DNA of 42,853 nucleotides from Chara braunii. Lineage: Eukaryota > Streptophyta > Charophyceae > Charales > Characeae. Shown here piece by piece: positions 9,905 through 19,985 of this stretch; positions within the stretch are counted from its first letter, which is position 1, and each line of letters begins with the position of its first letter. The notes beneath the pieces were generated by a model. It saw only the letters and a program-made list of their open reading frames with translations, was not told the origin of the DNA and searched no databases. Made by a program: the position numbers and the translations under genes. The stretch spans positions 64,234-107,086 of the forward strand of contig BFEA01000777.1 in assembly GCA_003427395.1 (NCBI GenBank), read 5' to 3'.

Positions 9905-11125
9905 TACAGTTTGCTTTTACTTTCACCCAATCTTTCACTTGGAGGTATCTCGCTTCACTTTAGTATGCTTCTACTAGTTATATATATGTAGTTTGGCAAG
10001 TTTCTTATTTCGTTTCACTCAACCTTTCAATTCGGTGTATCTCGCTTTACTCTAGTATGCTTTTGCTAGTTATGTGCATGTGTTTTGTCAAAATTTCTAC
10101 TTGGTTTCGCTCAATCTTTCGCTTGGTATAGCTTCTTCCACTCTAGTATGCTTCTATTAGTCATGTTCCTGTGTTTTGTCAAGTTTACTATTTGGTTGCA
10201 CTCAATCTTTCAATTGTGTATCTCGCTTCACACTCTACTGTGCTTCTCCTAGTCATTTGCATTTGTTTTGTTAAGTTTCTTACCTAATTTCACTTAATCT
10301 TACACTTTCACGTATTGCGCTCCATTATAATGTGCTTCTACTAGTCATACGCATGTTTTGACGAGTCTCCTACTTGGGTTCACTCAATCTTTCACTTGGG
10401 TGTATCTCGCTTAATTCTAGTGTGCTTCACTTTAGTTTCTTACCTAATGTCACTTAATCTTACACTTTCGTGTATCGCGCTTCATTCTAACGCGCGTCTA
10501 CCAGTCATACGCATGTATTCTATCTAGTTTCCTACTTGTTTTCTCTCAATGTTACGAGGAATGTGCTTATGTCTTGTCAAGTTTCCTGCTCAGTTTCGCT
10601 CAGTCTTTTACTTAGGTGTATCTGTATTCACTCTCATATGCTTCTACTAGTCTTGTGCATGTATTTTATCTAGTTTCCTACGAGTTTTCTATCAATGTTT
10701 CACATGGGTATACTTTGTTAACTGTAATATGCTTCTACTAGTCATGTGCATGTGTGTTTTGTTTAATTTCCTACTTATTTTCTCTCAATATTTCATGTAG
10801 ATGTACTTCACTTTACTCAAGTAATGCTTCTACTAGTCTTGTGCATGTGTTTTGTGAAGTTTCCTACTTGGTTTCAATCAAATTTTCATTTGGGTGTATC
10901 TCACTTCACTCTAGTATGTTGCTTCTAGTCATGTGCATGTGTTTTGTCAAATTTCCTACTTAGTCCATTTGATCTCGCCCTTGGGTGTAACTCGCTTCAT
11001 TCTAGTGTGCTTCTACTAGTCATGTGCATGTGTTTTGTCAAATTCCCTACTTAGTTTCACTCAATCTTTCACGTGGGTGTATCTCGCTTCATTCTAGTGT
11101 ACTTTCGTTGGTCATGCGAAAGCAT
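9905..11125. repeat. ~92-bp satellite array, about 13 copies
   Basis: Units carry CTCAATCTTTCACTTGG, GTGTATCTCGCTTCA, CTAGTATGCTTCTACTAG, TCATGTGCATG and TTTTGTCAAGTTTCC in that order. The TTCTACTAG element recurs at about 9968, 10061, 10151, 10245, 10335, 10490, 10640, 10730, 10826, 10918, 11009 and 11099, giving a spacing near 92 bp with one or two truncated or missing units around 10425-10560. The period is not a multiple of three and all frames are broken. The array abuts the 3' end of the protease relic at 11163, exactly where reverse transcriptase sequence would be expected. Confidence 0.9.
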
Positions 11126-11162
11126 GTCTTAATCCGTCAACAAACTTTTACAGTCTCATTTC

Positions 11163-11423
11163 TCAATTATGTTTCGGTTTGCTCACGAGTGACTCCTCCA
11201 ACCTTTGCACTTCCATTCCTAGGTGCATTTTCTTCAGTGATTTTCTACTAATATGACTGCACGTCGAACCACAGTCCACTAACACACCTATTCCAGTTCT
11301 ACTAACCATATCTGCTAAAATTAGTCGCCGTTTTAACTTTTTTTTCATCTTGGTCCAGGCTTGGCGGAGAGTGATCAGTTCGTCACCGATGCCTGTGAGG
11401 GAACCACCTAGAGAGACTCTCAT
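11163..11423 (-). pseudogene. Retroviral-type aspartic protease fragment
   Basis: An 86-codon minus-strand frame contains VLVDCGSTCSHIS followed by a basic-hydrophobic stretch, which has the layout of Ty3/gypsy-type retropepsins (hydrophobic-hydrophobic-D-[ST]-G-[AS]-T, then a helix). The residue after the catalytic Asp is Cys rather than Ser or Thr. That may be decay or a family variant; it cannot be settled from one copy. It follows the gag relic (11560-12400) on the same strand after about 140 bp whose translation is partly open, so this was a gag-protease reading frame. Reverse transcriptase and integrase are absent: the ~92-bp satellite begins some 40 bp downstream. The start is not meaningful because the piece is internal to a polyprotein. 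Confidence 0.6.
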
Positions 11424-11559
11424 CTAAACGATCTTTCGATTGTCAACTAGGTGCGGGCCGACATCAGCCTTTACCGTTGGGGCCCTTAGACAGAAGGAAT
11501 TATCTTTAGCACGGGTTTCTTCCTGTCTATCAAAGTCTCAGGCCCCGGTATGAGCAACC

Positions 11560-12400
11560 ACGACTCCTATTGGCCATTCCCATTTGATGGTCTGCGTACC
11601 TCCGGACAAACGGGAAGGATGTGGTTGGGGTCTCCACACTTCAAACATTGTCTATCTTTCATCATTTGACGCTCGACTGCCTCTACCATCTTCATGGCAA
11701 CCCGGGGCTGCCCTTCTTCACGCCCCATACCTACACTGCCATCTCTAACCCTGACCACTGTTGTTGAAGAGGGTATACTTGCCCCCTCCGTCTTCTTGGT
11801 AAGCGGGGGGTGCTTGACCGTCGTACGGGTTACTATAGCCCCTACCACCCACTTGGAAGCCCCCTCCACCTCCAAACCCATGAGTGACTTGTCCCCTACC
11901 TCCACCCTTTCTTCCTCGACCTTCTCTTCACCCCCCCCCTTGGGCTGCTACGGTTGCATAGTCGCCTCCTACAACTACTTGACCTCCCTCAAAATGTTGC
12001 CCATATTCGAGGTGACCGTAGTCCACTAGTTCGAGGGAAATTTCTTCTGCTCCTACTCCCTCGAACGTCACCAAAAAATTATCTCCAGCATATATATTGT
12101 CAGAGATCATCATGCCCTTCCATTGCTTTCCTCTCTCAATATCTTTATAGCAATAGTTTGCATGTGCCAGCAATCCCCATCCGTCTAGCGCTTGCATGCA
12201 GAAATCGGCATGGTCAACCCCTTCCACAATGACCTCTTTGGACATTGGGACCTAAGGGGCTCAAGCAAGGCCAAGACAAAATGCTCAAGGACCTGCCGAG
12301 GTGTTGCTCCGTGGTGTGAGACCGGCAACAAGTCGTCCATGTATGACTTCAACGTGGTGACACTTTTCCAATTCCCCATTTGCACATTCGATTTTTTTGC
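11560..12400 (-). pseudogene. Retrotransposon gag relic with CCHC zinc knuckle
   Basis: Three minus-strand frame segments (about 12385-12185, 12245-11928 and 11905-11567) form one decayed gag. The first two overlap in different frames, indicating a frameshift near 12190-12240. The last holds a complete nucleocapsid knuckle, CLKCGDPNHILPVC, with C-x2-C-x4-H-x4-C spacing, which in this family binds RNA during packaging. Upstream is a glycine-rich stretch. The 5' end lies within about 100 bp of the LTR-like block ending at 12479, as expected for a gag following its 5' LTR. I see no convincing primer binding site in the gap. The opposite-strand frame at 12192-12755 is its shadow. Confidence 0.7.
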
Positions 12401-12910
12401 TGCAGTCTTCGTCCCCTTGCCTTATTTTCAAAACGCTTGTTTAAGGCCTCTAGGTAAACCTTTACAGGGTGATGTGCCTGTCGAGCACATCGGTCCGGCA
12501 TGGGGACCCTCCCGGCCGCGTCACGCAGGATTTGGTCTTATTGCGTTAGAAATGGAGTTTCTGCAGCCGCTCCGGCCAAGTACGTCAGCCATACCTCTCG
12601 GGAGCCCCTACGAAAGGATAAGGCCTACGCGAGGTACAACGTACCTTCACCTGCGGGAGTTGTCACCTCCCTTCGGTGGGCGTATCCCTGCTGAGCTACC
12701 AGTCTACAATACGAAAGTTAATCAGTTGCAATCACAACTGTGGGTCAGTCGATGATGTTTTTCGTACGCTGTAGCATAGGGGGTACGCGTGGTCATACGC
12801 CTCTATTGAACCCGCATGCGAATCAACGCATTAGGGGTTGAAGTCCCAAGCGCGACTCGTCGTCGGTCGACTAGAACGCATCTCATTCACCACGCGTTAC
12901 ACCTTATTAA

Positions 12911-13252
12911 AACAGTCATTTCGTCAAAACGGACATATTATATTTTTTGAACGAAATCAAAACTGACTTTTTTTTGCCAAAATCCGGTCGGAATTTTTTG
13001 CTCATGGGGGTCCGGCGTTCCCAGAACACCGGACCCCTTACATGTATCTGGTTTATGGTTGAGACCAGATAAAAAAAAAAAAATAAAAAAAAAAAATTGT
13101 CTCAACCATAGAGCATATACATGTAGGGGGTCCGACGTTCTGGGAACGCCGGACCCCCAAGAGCAAAAAATTCCGACCGGATTTTGGCGAAAAAAAACAA
13201 TTTTGATTTCGTTCAAAAAATATAATATGTCCGTTTTGACGAAATAGTTGTT
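12911..13252. mobile_element. CATTTCG-terminated foldback element 2a
   Basis: 342 bp with ~150-bp inverted arms. Ends are AACAGTCATTTCG and, inward from the right, AACAACTATTTCG, followed by CAAAACGGACATATTATATT on both sides. The centre has GGTCCGGCGTTC with its complement and an A-rich apex. TTAA at 12907-12910 is repeated at 13253-13256 as a target duplication. The inverted LTR copy at 24 kb lacks the element at the corresponding point (CTAAAGAACATAAAA there, TTAAGACATAAAA here), an independent empty site. It has no coding content, so it is MITE-like. Confidence 0.85.
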
Positions 13253-13489
13253 TTAAGACATAAAATTAAACTAGACACACAAAAAAAAACACACCCCCCT
13301 AGTCCCTTTAGTATCAGACCCATAACCTTTTGACACGAAATTCGCTTAGGCGTCGCGCGCGGGACTTAATATAAAACCACGATGACGCAGGACTTTCTCA
13401 TATCAACTAGCCATGCAAGCATTCACAATGATGACGTACTATGCAGTACCCATAATCACGCGTCCCCGATGGTTTCGAGGGTTATATTC

Positions 13490-13866
13490 GACGTTGTAGT
13501 TTGTGGCAGCCGTCAAAGTCAAACCCCTTGATTTCTCTCTAGACCCTTAATGATGGAGTTTGCGTCCAAGGCCTCGAGAGACGATTGCCACCGCAGGTGT
13601 GAACCTGTGTACCACCCACTCTTCGCATGGTGTAAAAGATAGTGTCGGCTTACACACGCCTTGAGGGGTTGATCTCTCGACACTAGACAACCGCTAAGGC
13701 GGTTGATCACCACACTATCTTTTACACATGCGAAGAGTGGGTGGTACACAGGTTCACACCTGCGGTGGCAATGGTCTCTCGAGGCCTTGGACGCAAACTC
13801 CATCATTAAGGGTCTAGAGAGAAATCAAGGGGTTTGACTTTGACGGCTGCCACAAACTACAACGTC
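13490..13866. repeat. Large inverted duplication inside the LTR block, arms ~155 bp
   Basis: 13490-13645 is nearly identical to the complement of 13712-13866, with a 66-bp spacer. Only the right arm is in the position seen in the other LTR copy (23467-23660). The left arm is therefore a secondary inverted copy of the LTR terminus. The 24-kb copy has GACACTCAAGTGTC at the corresponding junction, a short palindrome that could have promoted template switching. The frame at 13519-13806 that runs through the structure is an artefact of the palindrome. Confidence 0.85.
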
Positions 13867-14559
13867 CAACTATAAAAACTCTAAAAAGCAAAGTTAAAAA
13901 GAGATTTCCCTTTTCTCTCAAGGCATACTCTGATTAACCCTTACACACGGTCGCAATAGGCTGCGCGAACACTCAAGGCATATGTGTACATATATAAAGG
14001 GATATATAATATGGAACAATCACTTCTCAGAATTATAGTGAGATTCCTCTCAGCTATATATATGTGTGTGATCGTAGGCTGTCAAATCCAGAGTCCGAAC
14101 CACAAAACATACCCGCAATCACATCAAAGATTCACCAAAAAGTCTATGAACTACACAGGGTCAACTTCAACCATTCTCTACGCTCACATCGCTCGCTTTA
14201 ACCAAACAAACCTCAACCTTTATCCAACCTTCCATAAATAAAACACTCAGTATCTTTGTTAAATGACCATTCAATAAAGTCCAGGTGAAAACCAACGAAA
14301 CATTTCAAACCTAAGGGTTAAAGCCTTTAGGTTGAGTTGGCGAGAGTGAACTTTAGTTGAATCATAAACCGACAAATCGACAACCGACCTGTTATCCGTG
14401 ATAACAAAAGATGATCCTCGTGGGATCAAGCTGAACCTAGACTCAATCCTGAATCGAAACGATAAAAAAAACCTGTAACACAAAACATGTCAATTCCCAG
14501 ACTAAGTTTATAAGTGTATGGAGAATAAATCCCCATATCATGCTCGCACTCAAAATTTT

Positions 14560-15115
14560 TCCATGACTAAGTCTAAGTTTACCTCTAAGCCAGTTCTCAA
14601 AGAAAGGTAGACCTTTGACAGCATCTCCCCTATGGAGGGTGGATTGCCAGAACCGCCACTTGTCAAGATATAATCTAACCCTTTTAAACTAAGAAAATTT
14701 CGGCAGCACTTCTCGTAGGTAAAATGTATTTTCAAAGTTTATAATAGCTCGAATATAAAAATTGAAATAATTTTTAACTCTAGAAAGTCTTTTTTTTTTT
14801 AACTCTTTGAATTACTCAAAATTTGGCCAGCATCTTCTTTAGAGAAGTAGACTTCCCTGATTTATACTAAGGTAAATACAAAATCTAAAATGACTCTGAC
14901 TTCCCAAGGCTAAATTTTGTCTAACTCCCTGAATTAGCATAAATTCAGACAGCACCTTCCCTTTGAAAAAAAAAAAAAAACTCTAGATTTCTACTAAGCC
15001 AGATGTAAACTTAAACAAAAAGTTGAACTTTGAAAGACCAGATTTGACTAAGTTCTTGGTTTTGTAGAAATTTCGACAGCGCTTCTCGTAGGAGAAGTAC
15101 CTTTCCAATAGCAAA
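14560..15115 (-). repeat. ~123-bp tandem repeat, 4-5 copies
   Basis: The motif TTTCGGCAGCACTTCTCGTA or a close variant occurs at about 14698, 14820, 14945 and 15068, spaced 122-125 bp, with a diverged copy near 14615. It is interspersed with TCTAACTCCCTGAATT-like and AAGTTTACCTC-like blocks. The inverted copy at 22450-22745 carries two or three units of the same repeat. Confidence 0.75.
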
Positions 15116-15389
15116 TGATCCCAGAAAATGCGAAAATTAACCTAAGTAAAAAAACGTTAGCTAAAAAAATGCAGGAATTGAACTAACTCCTATTGCTCTA
15201 GCACGAGGCGAGCAACTAAAGCAATTACATGTCAGACTGGAACTCGGACTAAGTAAAACTCTCATTCAGCCATATGCAAGTCCAAACCACAATGATAAGC
15301 ACTCTCACCGATTCTCAAGTTAATTCCTCATATAGTAGTTCATGGAACCCTCAGATGATTTATCCCTTTATACCCAACTTACATATGGC

Positions 15390-15745
15390 ATGGTGCTAGA
15401 CCATTCTGCTTAGAAACAATGTCTATCATGTCTTAGGATATACACCAACATGTTGCACAACTACTTTTCTCTTCTTTGGATGTATGACTAGACCATTCTG
15501 CTTAGAAACAATGTCTAGTCGCCCTGAACTGTTTAATATCCAAAGTTTAATATTTTTCGACTTGTTCTTAAAAAAAAGGAAAATATGGGCAGGGGACTGT
15601 GTCATTCTGCTTAGAAACAATACTCATCTTGTCTAAATTACTTTCAGTTATACTTTGTATTTTACCTTCTCTTCTTAGTGATATGGCTTAACGTTGGACC
15701 ATTCTGCTTAGAAACAATATTCAGCTGCCAATTCACAAGCATTGG
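15390..15745 (-). repeat. Hairpin array with conserved loop, 4 copies
   Basis: CATTCTGCTTAGAAACAAT is identical at about 15402, 15494, 15602 and 15700 (spacing about 92-109 bp). The flanks pair in two copies: TAGAC with GTCTA (15397-15425) and GACTAGAC with GTCTAGTC (15486-15520, perfect 8-bp stem). The other two stems are degraded. Read on the minus strand the loop aligns with the loop of the array at 21447-22134. Confidence 0.8.
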
Positions 15746-15790
15746 TGTCAATTGTTGACTCTCTGGCGCCCCTCCAAATCGCAGCCATAT

Positions 15791-17813
15791 GCGCATCATA
15801 TTTGCTAGCAAGTAAATTTGCAGTCTTCACGACTGTTTGCTGCGTCCGCACATCAGATTAGTAACGCATTACCCAGACCGTATCTCAATAAAGCACGTTA
15901 TCAAACACATGCACTACCGTACCTAGATCAATGGTATATACCACTAGCCACACTCAAACGCAACGGAAAAACACGGCGCCGCAACGGAGCACAGTCAATA
16001 AAAAAACACTTCAACTCCTGAATGATGGCGCTCGACTACCTGTCGCAGTCTGTGCATAGTCAAACGCACCAGCAACAACCCCGACCTTCAGTAGCAATGA
16101 ATTTGATGAAGTTAGTCGTCCCCGCGCGACTACTACAACCAAGTAACCCAGTGACAACTTCAATAGCAGTAGTCGTCCCGAATACCGTGTCACGGCACAA
16201 CAGTGCAAGGTGCCACATTAACGATAGAGGTCGTCTGTCCAATGCTTTACAACAAATCACAACAGAGGATAGTAATTATAGCTAAAAAACGGAAGCAAAA
16301 GAAAACCATAACAACAACAGCCGAAGCCCTAGAACAGTACTCCCCCTACCAGCAGTACATCATGAAGGTCAACCCCACCATTTACAAACTTAAAATGACG
16401 GAATCTAAGATGACTAACTATGATTTTTACTACGGGGCCGATAAGCCATAACTGTGGGGAACAGCAACGACCAAGCTCGAAGGCGATTCAGACGTAGAGA
16501 CCCGACTTCCACTATCTCAGTGACGGACTTCAGCTATCTCCCAAAGGGCAAGATGAACCACAACTCCCACGCCGAATTAAACAAGGATCAAATGACTCTT
16601 CTATAGCAACAGGGTGATGACGAACTTGTCGATACTTAGCGAGCGAGAAAAAAAACGAGAATGAATCTCTCGTTAGAACATGGAAATATTCGCTCCACGC
16701 CAACCATGCACGCAAAAAGATAGAGGGAAGGCTACTTCCCTTGATAGGATGAGCGGCGCACCGGCCCACAGTAAGTTCCCAACCCCACGACTATCCCCGC
16801 GTCACCTCCTCCGAACGGGCGAGCAAAATGGAATGAATCTTCCACTAAACACGGGTGGGTGCATGCGCTATTTAGACCAACTTCTCACGCACGCGGTCCA
16901 TGCACTTCGTGCCGCCAAATCCGCTATTCCAGCATGACATCTAACACTCTCATCGGACTCGCCATGACCCAACACCCTCGGACAGTCTCTTCCTTCGCCT
17001 AACCCCACTAGGAATCCGACAAACGGACTGATTTCTACTCTGCCATATCTGTCCCTCCTCGCAACTATCACAGATCGCAGCACCAAAAACTATCTAGTCG
17101 CTTCAAAATCCGATTGTACGATCGGATTCGCCTTGATAAAAAATGTTGAAAACGAGTCTTGGCTTAGCCACTTTCGTCGAGGAACGGGCGAGAAATGCCT
17201 TCGTCCTTCTCACCATGTCCATACCCCTCGCTACCTCACGTCCATCGGCTTCGTCTTCTTCGCCTTTGACAAGATAACACTTAGTGTAGCCGCCTGCCCA
17301 CAGCTCCAACAATCCTGAGGGAAAATTCGGAGGAAATCAGACAACTTGCCGGCCCGATTAATCCTTCGTCCCTATAGCACAAGTCCGACGAATGACTTGC
17401 ACATGAATATCACCTCGCGCCCCGCCACAACTCCCTCCGGTCTGCTCTGCTAAAGCAGAGTTAGGCACCTTTCTGGCCCCCAGCGGGCAAGTGCACACAT
17501 GGATAGCGGGTCGCGGAGTCGAGGACGTGGCGTGCTGCATGCCTGTAGTATGGTCCCTGGTGAAGCGGGTCCTGGTGTTGGTCTTGGTGGTAATAGTAAA
17601 TGTTCAGACGGGGACTGGGCAGGCCCCATGCGCTTAACCGCTGCAGCCCCTCGGGCCACCAGGAATGATCTCCAAGTTTCCTCCACTCTCGACTATCAAC
17701 GCTCTTCAAGTGGGAAGCGGGAGGGGGAGCCACGACCACGGGCAGTGGCGACATACTCACACCTAAACCCCTCCCACGATGGATGGTGGGTGGACGGTCA
17801 GTGCGTTGTCGTA
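15791..17813. other. No supported gene; three weak motif copies
   Basis: Both strands have open frames up to about 120 codons because base composition is balanced to GC-rich, but none resembles a known family and opposite-strand frames overlap them. The motif GAATGAATCTYTC-GTTAGAAC occurs at 16658-16684 and a diverged form at 16830-16855, related to the leading motif of the array at 235-722. CTCTGC-TAAA-GCAGAG at about 17445-17460 is a short hairpin. Weak inverted similarity to 19.1-19.7 kb (words such as CGCCCGTTC) may mean the inverted pair extends this far. Confidence 0.3.
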
Positions 17814-17839
17814 CCAAATACACTTACAAGTGTATTTGG
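17814..17839. repeat. Perfect palindrome, 12-bp arms, 2-bp centre
   Basis: CCAAATACACTT at 17814-17825 and AAGTGTATTTGG at 17828-17839 are exact complements separated by AC. It lies in otherwise GC-rich sequence. Confidence 0.85.
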
Positions 17840-19630
17840 CGTGTTTTTGACAAGTTACGCCAGTGCAGCCCCGACCATTAGAGGACACGTGCGGGGTATT
17901 GACAGCAAGGCGCGACCATGCGCAGCCTGGGTGTGCGCGGCGTCGCGGACCAGCGGGACGAGTGGCGTTCGTTCTTATTTTTTATTATTTATTTATTTAT
18001 TTACTTTTATTGTTTTTTTAAGGTCTTTAGCTCGGTGATTGATTCGGAGGCCAACGTCGAGACGGACGGGTCTGGCTCAACTATTAGATGGTCGGACACG
18101 GATGGTCAACAAGGTAGTCGAGGACCTTGAGGAGGCGACGTTTTAGCGGAGCCACTCGAGTTTCCGAAGTATCGGGGAAATTGACAAGAATCCCTTATTT
18201 CGATCGTTTTGACGTACTGATCGAACGGGTCGATGCGCATGTGGGCCGGTGGGTGTTATATGACCCACGGCACGGGAGAAAATCTGGGCAGCGTGGGTTG
18301 CTGCGGGCGCACGGTCCGCCTCCGCCATCTGCTATGAGGAGTTGACTGTGAGCGTGCCCGTCAAGGTCCCCGCTAGGACCCGCTTGACCAGGCTCATGCT
18401 GCGGCTTTGCAGCAGGCCCGGTGTCCGCCCACCAACAAGGAGTTAGGATTGCCCCTGCGACACGACATACGCCACATGCTTCAGCAAGGCGGGCGTAGGT
18501 GAGGGATTGGTAGATTCGGCAGGTGAATTGGTACACACGCCAATTCACACTTCTTAGCGAACGTTGATTTTTAAAGACCACCGTCCCACTGCCTGTATCA
18601 CCACGAGAGCGCTGCGTGGCGCCTGGGTTAAAGTGCAGTTTCGCACCGACCAGTAGTAGAGGCGCTAAGGTAAAGGCTCACGACGATGCTACCGTGCAAA
18701 TCGCTCATCAGACGTGAGTATCGGGGCGAAAGACTAATCGGTCCATGTGGTGGTTGTTCTCCTTCGAAGTTCTCCTTGGGATAGTTGGGGTAAGTGACGA
18801 GCGCTGAAGTAAAGTAGCGAGGCAGAAAGGCGATGGGCAGTAGGCAAAAGGGGAGGGGATGAGGCCAGCAAAAACTAGCCGAACCTGGACGTGGATCCCG
18901 CCAGGTGCATTCACAGCGAGAAGAGCGATGGTGAAGTTGGATAGGGCGATAGCGAGAGGGAGAGTTCGTAGTTTATCGGAAACGGGCTGGAGAAGGGCTA
19001 GTTTGGGTAGAAAGTTAGTAGATTAGGAGGTTAGTGGCGAGAGTAGTGTATGGGAGTATAGCAATGGCGGAGTAACGAAGGAGTATGGTGGTACAAATAA
19101 CAAAGTTTTCGCCCGATCCTTGATGGAATCGGGCGAACCAAAGCATGAAGCAAGGGTTCTTGGGTCGGGCGACCACGATGTTGGACTCCGAAAGATGAGC
19201 AAGGGAGTATAGTAGAAGTTAGTAAGAAATCAGGTTGCAAGGAGCTATGGAGGAAATAAGTGGAAAGAGGGGGAGAGAATGTCGAAGTCAATCATAAGTG
19301 AAAGTAAGCAGGGGAAGAATGTATATTGGGGTTTTGGGAGACGGCGAATCCATCGGTAGACTTAGTTTCGAAGATCGATTGGTAGTATACGAGCAAAGAG
19401 GAAACGGCTCTGCGCGGAGGTGCAACGAAGATGGAGTAGGAAGAAGAGATGTAGAAAAGATAGTGGAACTCGCCCGTTTCATCACGAAAATGGGCGATCG
19501 AAGATTCGATTCAGAGGTGTCAGGGCCCTGCGAATATGATGAAGGAGTTAATTTTTGCAATGGGTCGATGCTTTGGCCGGTGTAAAAGTTAGTAGCTGCG
19601 CGCGAGAAAGGGGGGGAGGTTGAGAAGAGA
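17840..19630. other. No supported gene; one 9-bp hairpin
   Basis: GC-rich sequence with a short TTTA microsatellite near 17980-18005. GTGAATTGG at 18523-18531 pairs with CCAATTCAC at 18540-18548. Several frames of 60-150 codons overlap on opposite strands (for example 17499-18038 plus and 17461-17823 minus); none has recognisable motifs, so none is called. Confidence 0.3.
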
Positions 19631-19667
19631 AATGAATCCTTCCGGGTTCTAACGAAAGATTCATTCT
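19631..19667. repeat. Hairpin containing inverted copy of GAATGAATC motif
   Basis: AATGAATC at 19631-19638 pairs with GATTCATT at 19658-19665. On the minus strand, 19641-19667 reads AGAATGAATCTTTCGTTAGA, closely matching 16658-16684 and, less closely, the leading motif of the array at 235-722. Confidence 0.55.
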
Positions 19668-19729
19668 CGTTTGGCACAGTAATGAGAGGTGTGCACTTGT
19701 GCGCGCGTGAGGAGTAGTGAGACTTACCT

Positions 19730-19985
19730 ATTGATGCTAGTCGCATTCGCTACCCATTATCTGACTCTATTTTACTCGAATGTTGCGCCCCGCCGCTTCT
19801 GATGGGTGATTCGAATGAAGCCAGCACGATGCACTGCCAACTTGTAGGCTACTAACAGTTGTGCAGTAGAGGCTTGGGCGCTGAGCGCCAAGTAAGGGGG
19901 AAGGGCTCTACGCACGAACGTTGGTGATGAAGAGAGTATGCTCTCGGTGACATTCCGATTCGGCGTCTTGGTGTTCTGGTCGGTG
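19730..19985 (+). mobile_element. LTR-related fragment, homologous to 30820-31045
   Basis: Direct-orientation similarity to 30820-31045, clearest in GGCGCTGAGCGCCAAGTA (against GGCGTTGAGCACCAAGTA), CGTTGGTGATG and GAGTATGCTCTCGGTGACA (against GTGTATGCTCTCATTGACA), then ATTCGGCGTCTTGG. The 31-kb copy sits just upstream of a primer-binding-like site, so this is probably the 3' part of an LTR of the same family. I do not see a matching primer site or gag after this copy. Confidence 0.55.

Larger units (their letters stand above)
12479..13873 (-). mobile_element. LTR-like block A (minus orientation), carrying two later changes
   Basis: On the minus strand the block ends ...GATGTGCTCGACA at 12479, just before gag, so it behaves as the end of a 5' LTR. 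It is an inverted, diverged copy of 23465-24443. Matching blocks include CATCGGTCCGGCA, ACCCTCCCGGCC, GCCGCTCCGGCC, ACGAAAGTTAATCAG, TATAAAACC, TACTATGCAGTACCC and ACTACAACGTCCAACTAT. Compared with the 24-kb copy it has gained a 342-bp element at 12911-13252 and an inverted duplication of its own end at 13490-13645. The homology to the other copy continues beyond 13873 to about 15790, so the true LTR may be much longer than this block. Confidence 0.7.
13874..15790 (-). mobile_element. Continuation of block A: non-coding region shared with 21.4-23.46 kb
   Basis: Inverted homology to 21400-23464 continues without a clear break. Examples on the minus strand are TTGTCGATTTGTCGG (against 23030), GGGGATTTATTCTCCATACA (against 22875) and TCCACCCTCCATAGGGG (against 22750). 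It contains a ~123-bp tandem array and, beyond it, a hairpin array, in the same order as the other copy. No frame resembles a protein. It is either part of a very long LTR or an untranslated region of a neighbouring element of the same family. Confidence 0.6.

Noticed and set aside
9905-11125. CRISPR-like array
   Set aside because: Units are contiguous and diverged along their whole ~92-bp length with no alternation of constant repeats and unique spacers, and the surroundings are eukaryotic retroelements.
12475-12500. Primer binding site next to LTR block A
   Set aside because: The minus-strand sequence after the terminal CA (GGCACATCACCCTG) does not resemble a tRNA 3' end that I can name.
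12192-12755. 187-codon plus-strand frame
   Set aside because: It lies opposite the gag relic and crosses the LTR boundary at 12479, so it is a shadow of the minus-strand element.
13519-13806. 95-codon minus-strand frame through the large palindrome
   Set aside because: It reads from one arm of the inverted duplication into the other; the structure is an LTR terminus.
17499-18038. 179-codon plus-strand frame
   Set aside because: GC-rich low-complexity translation, an overlapping minus-strand frame of similar length, and a tail made from a TTTA microsatellite.
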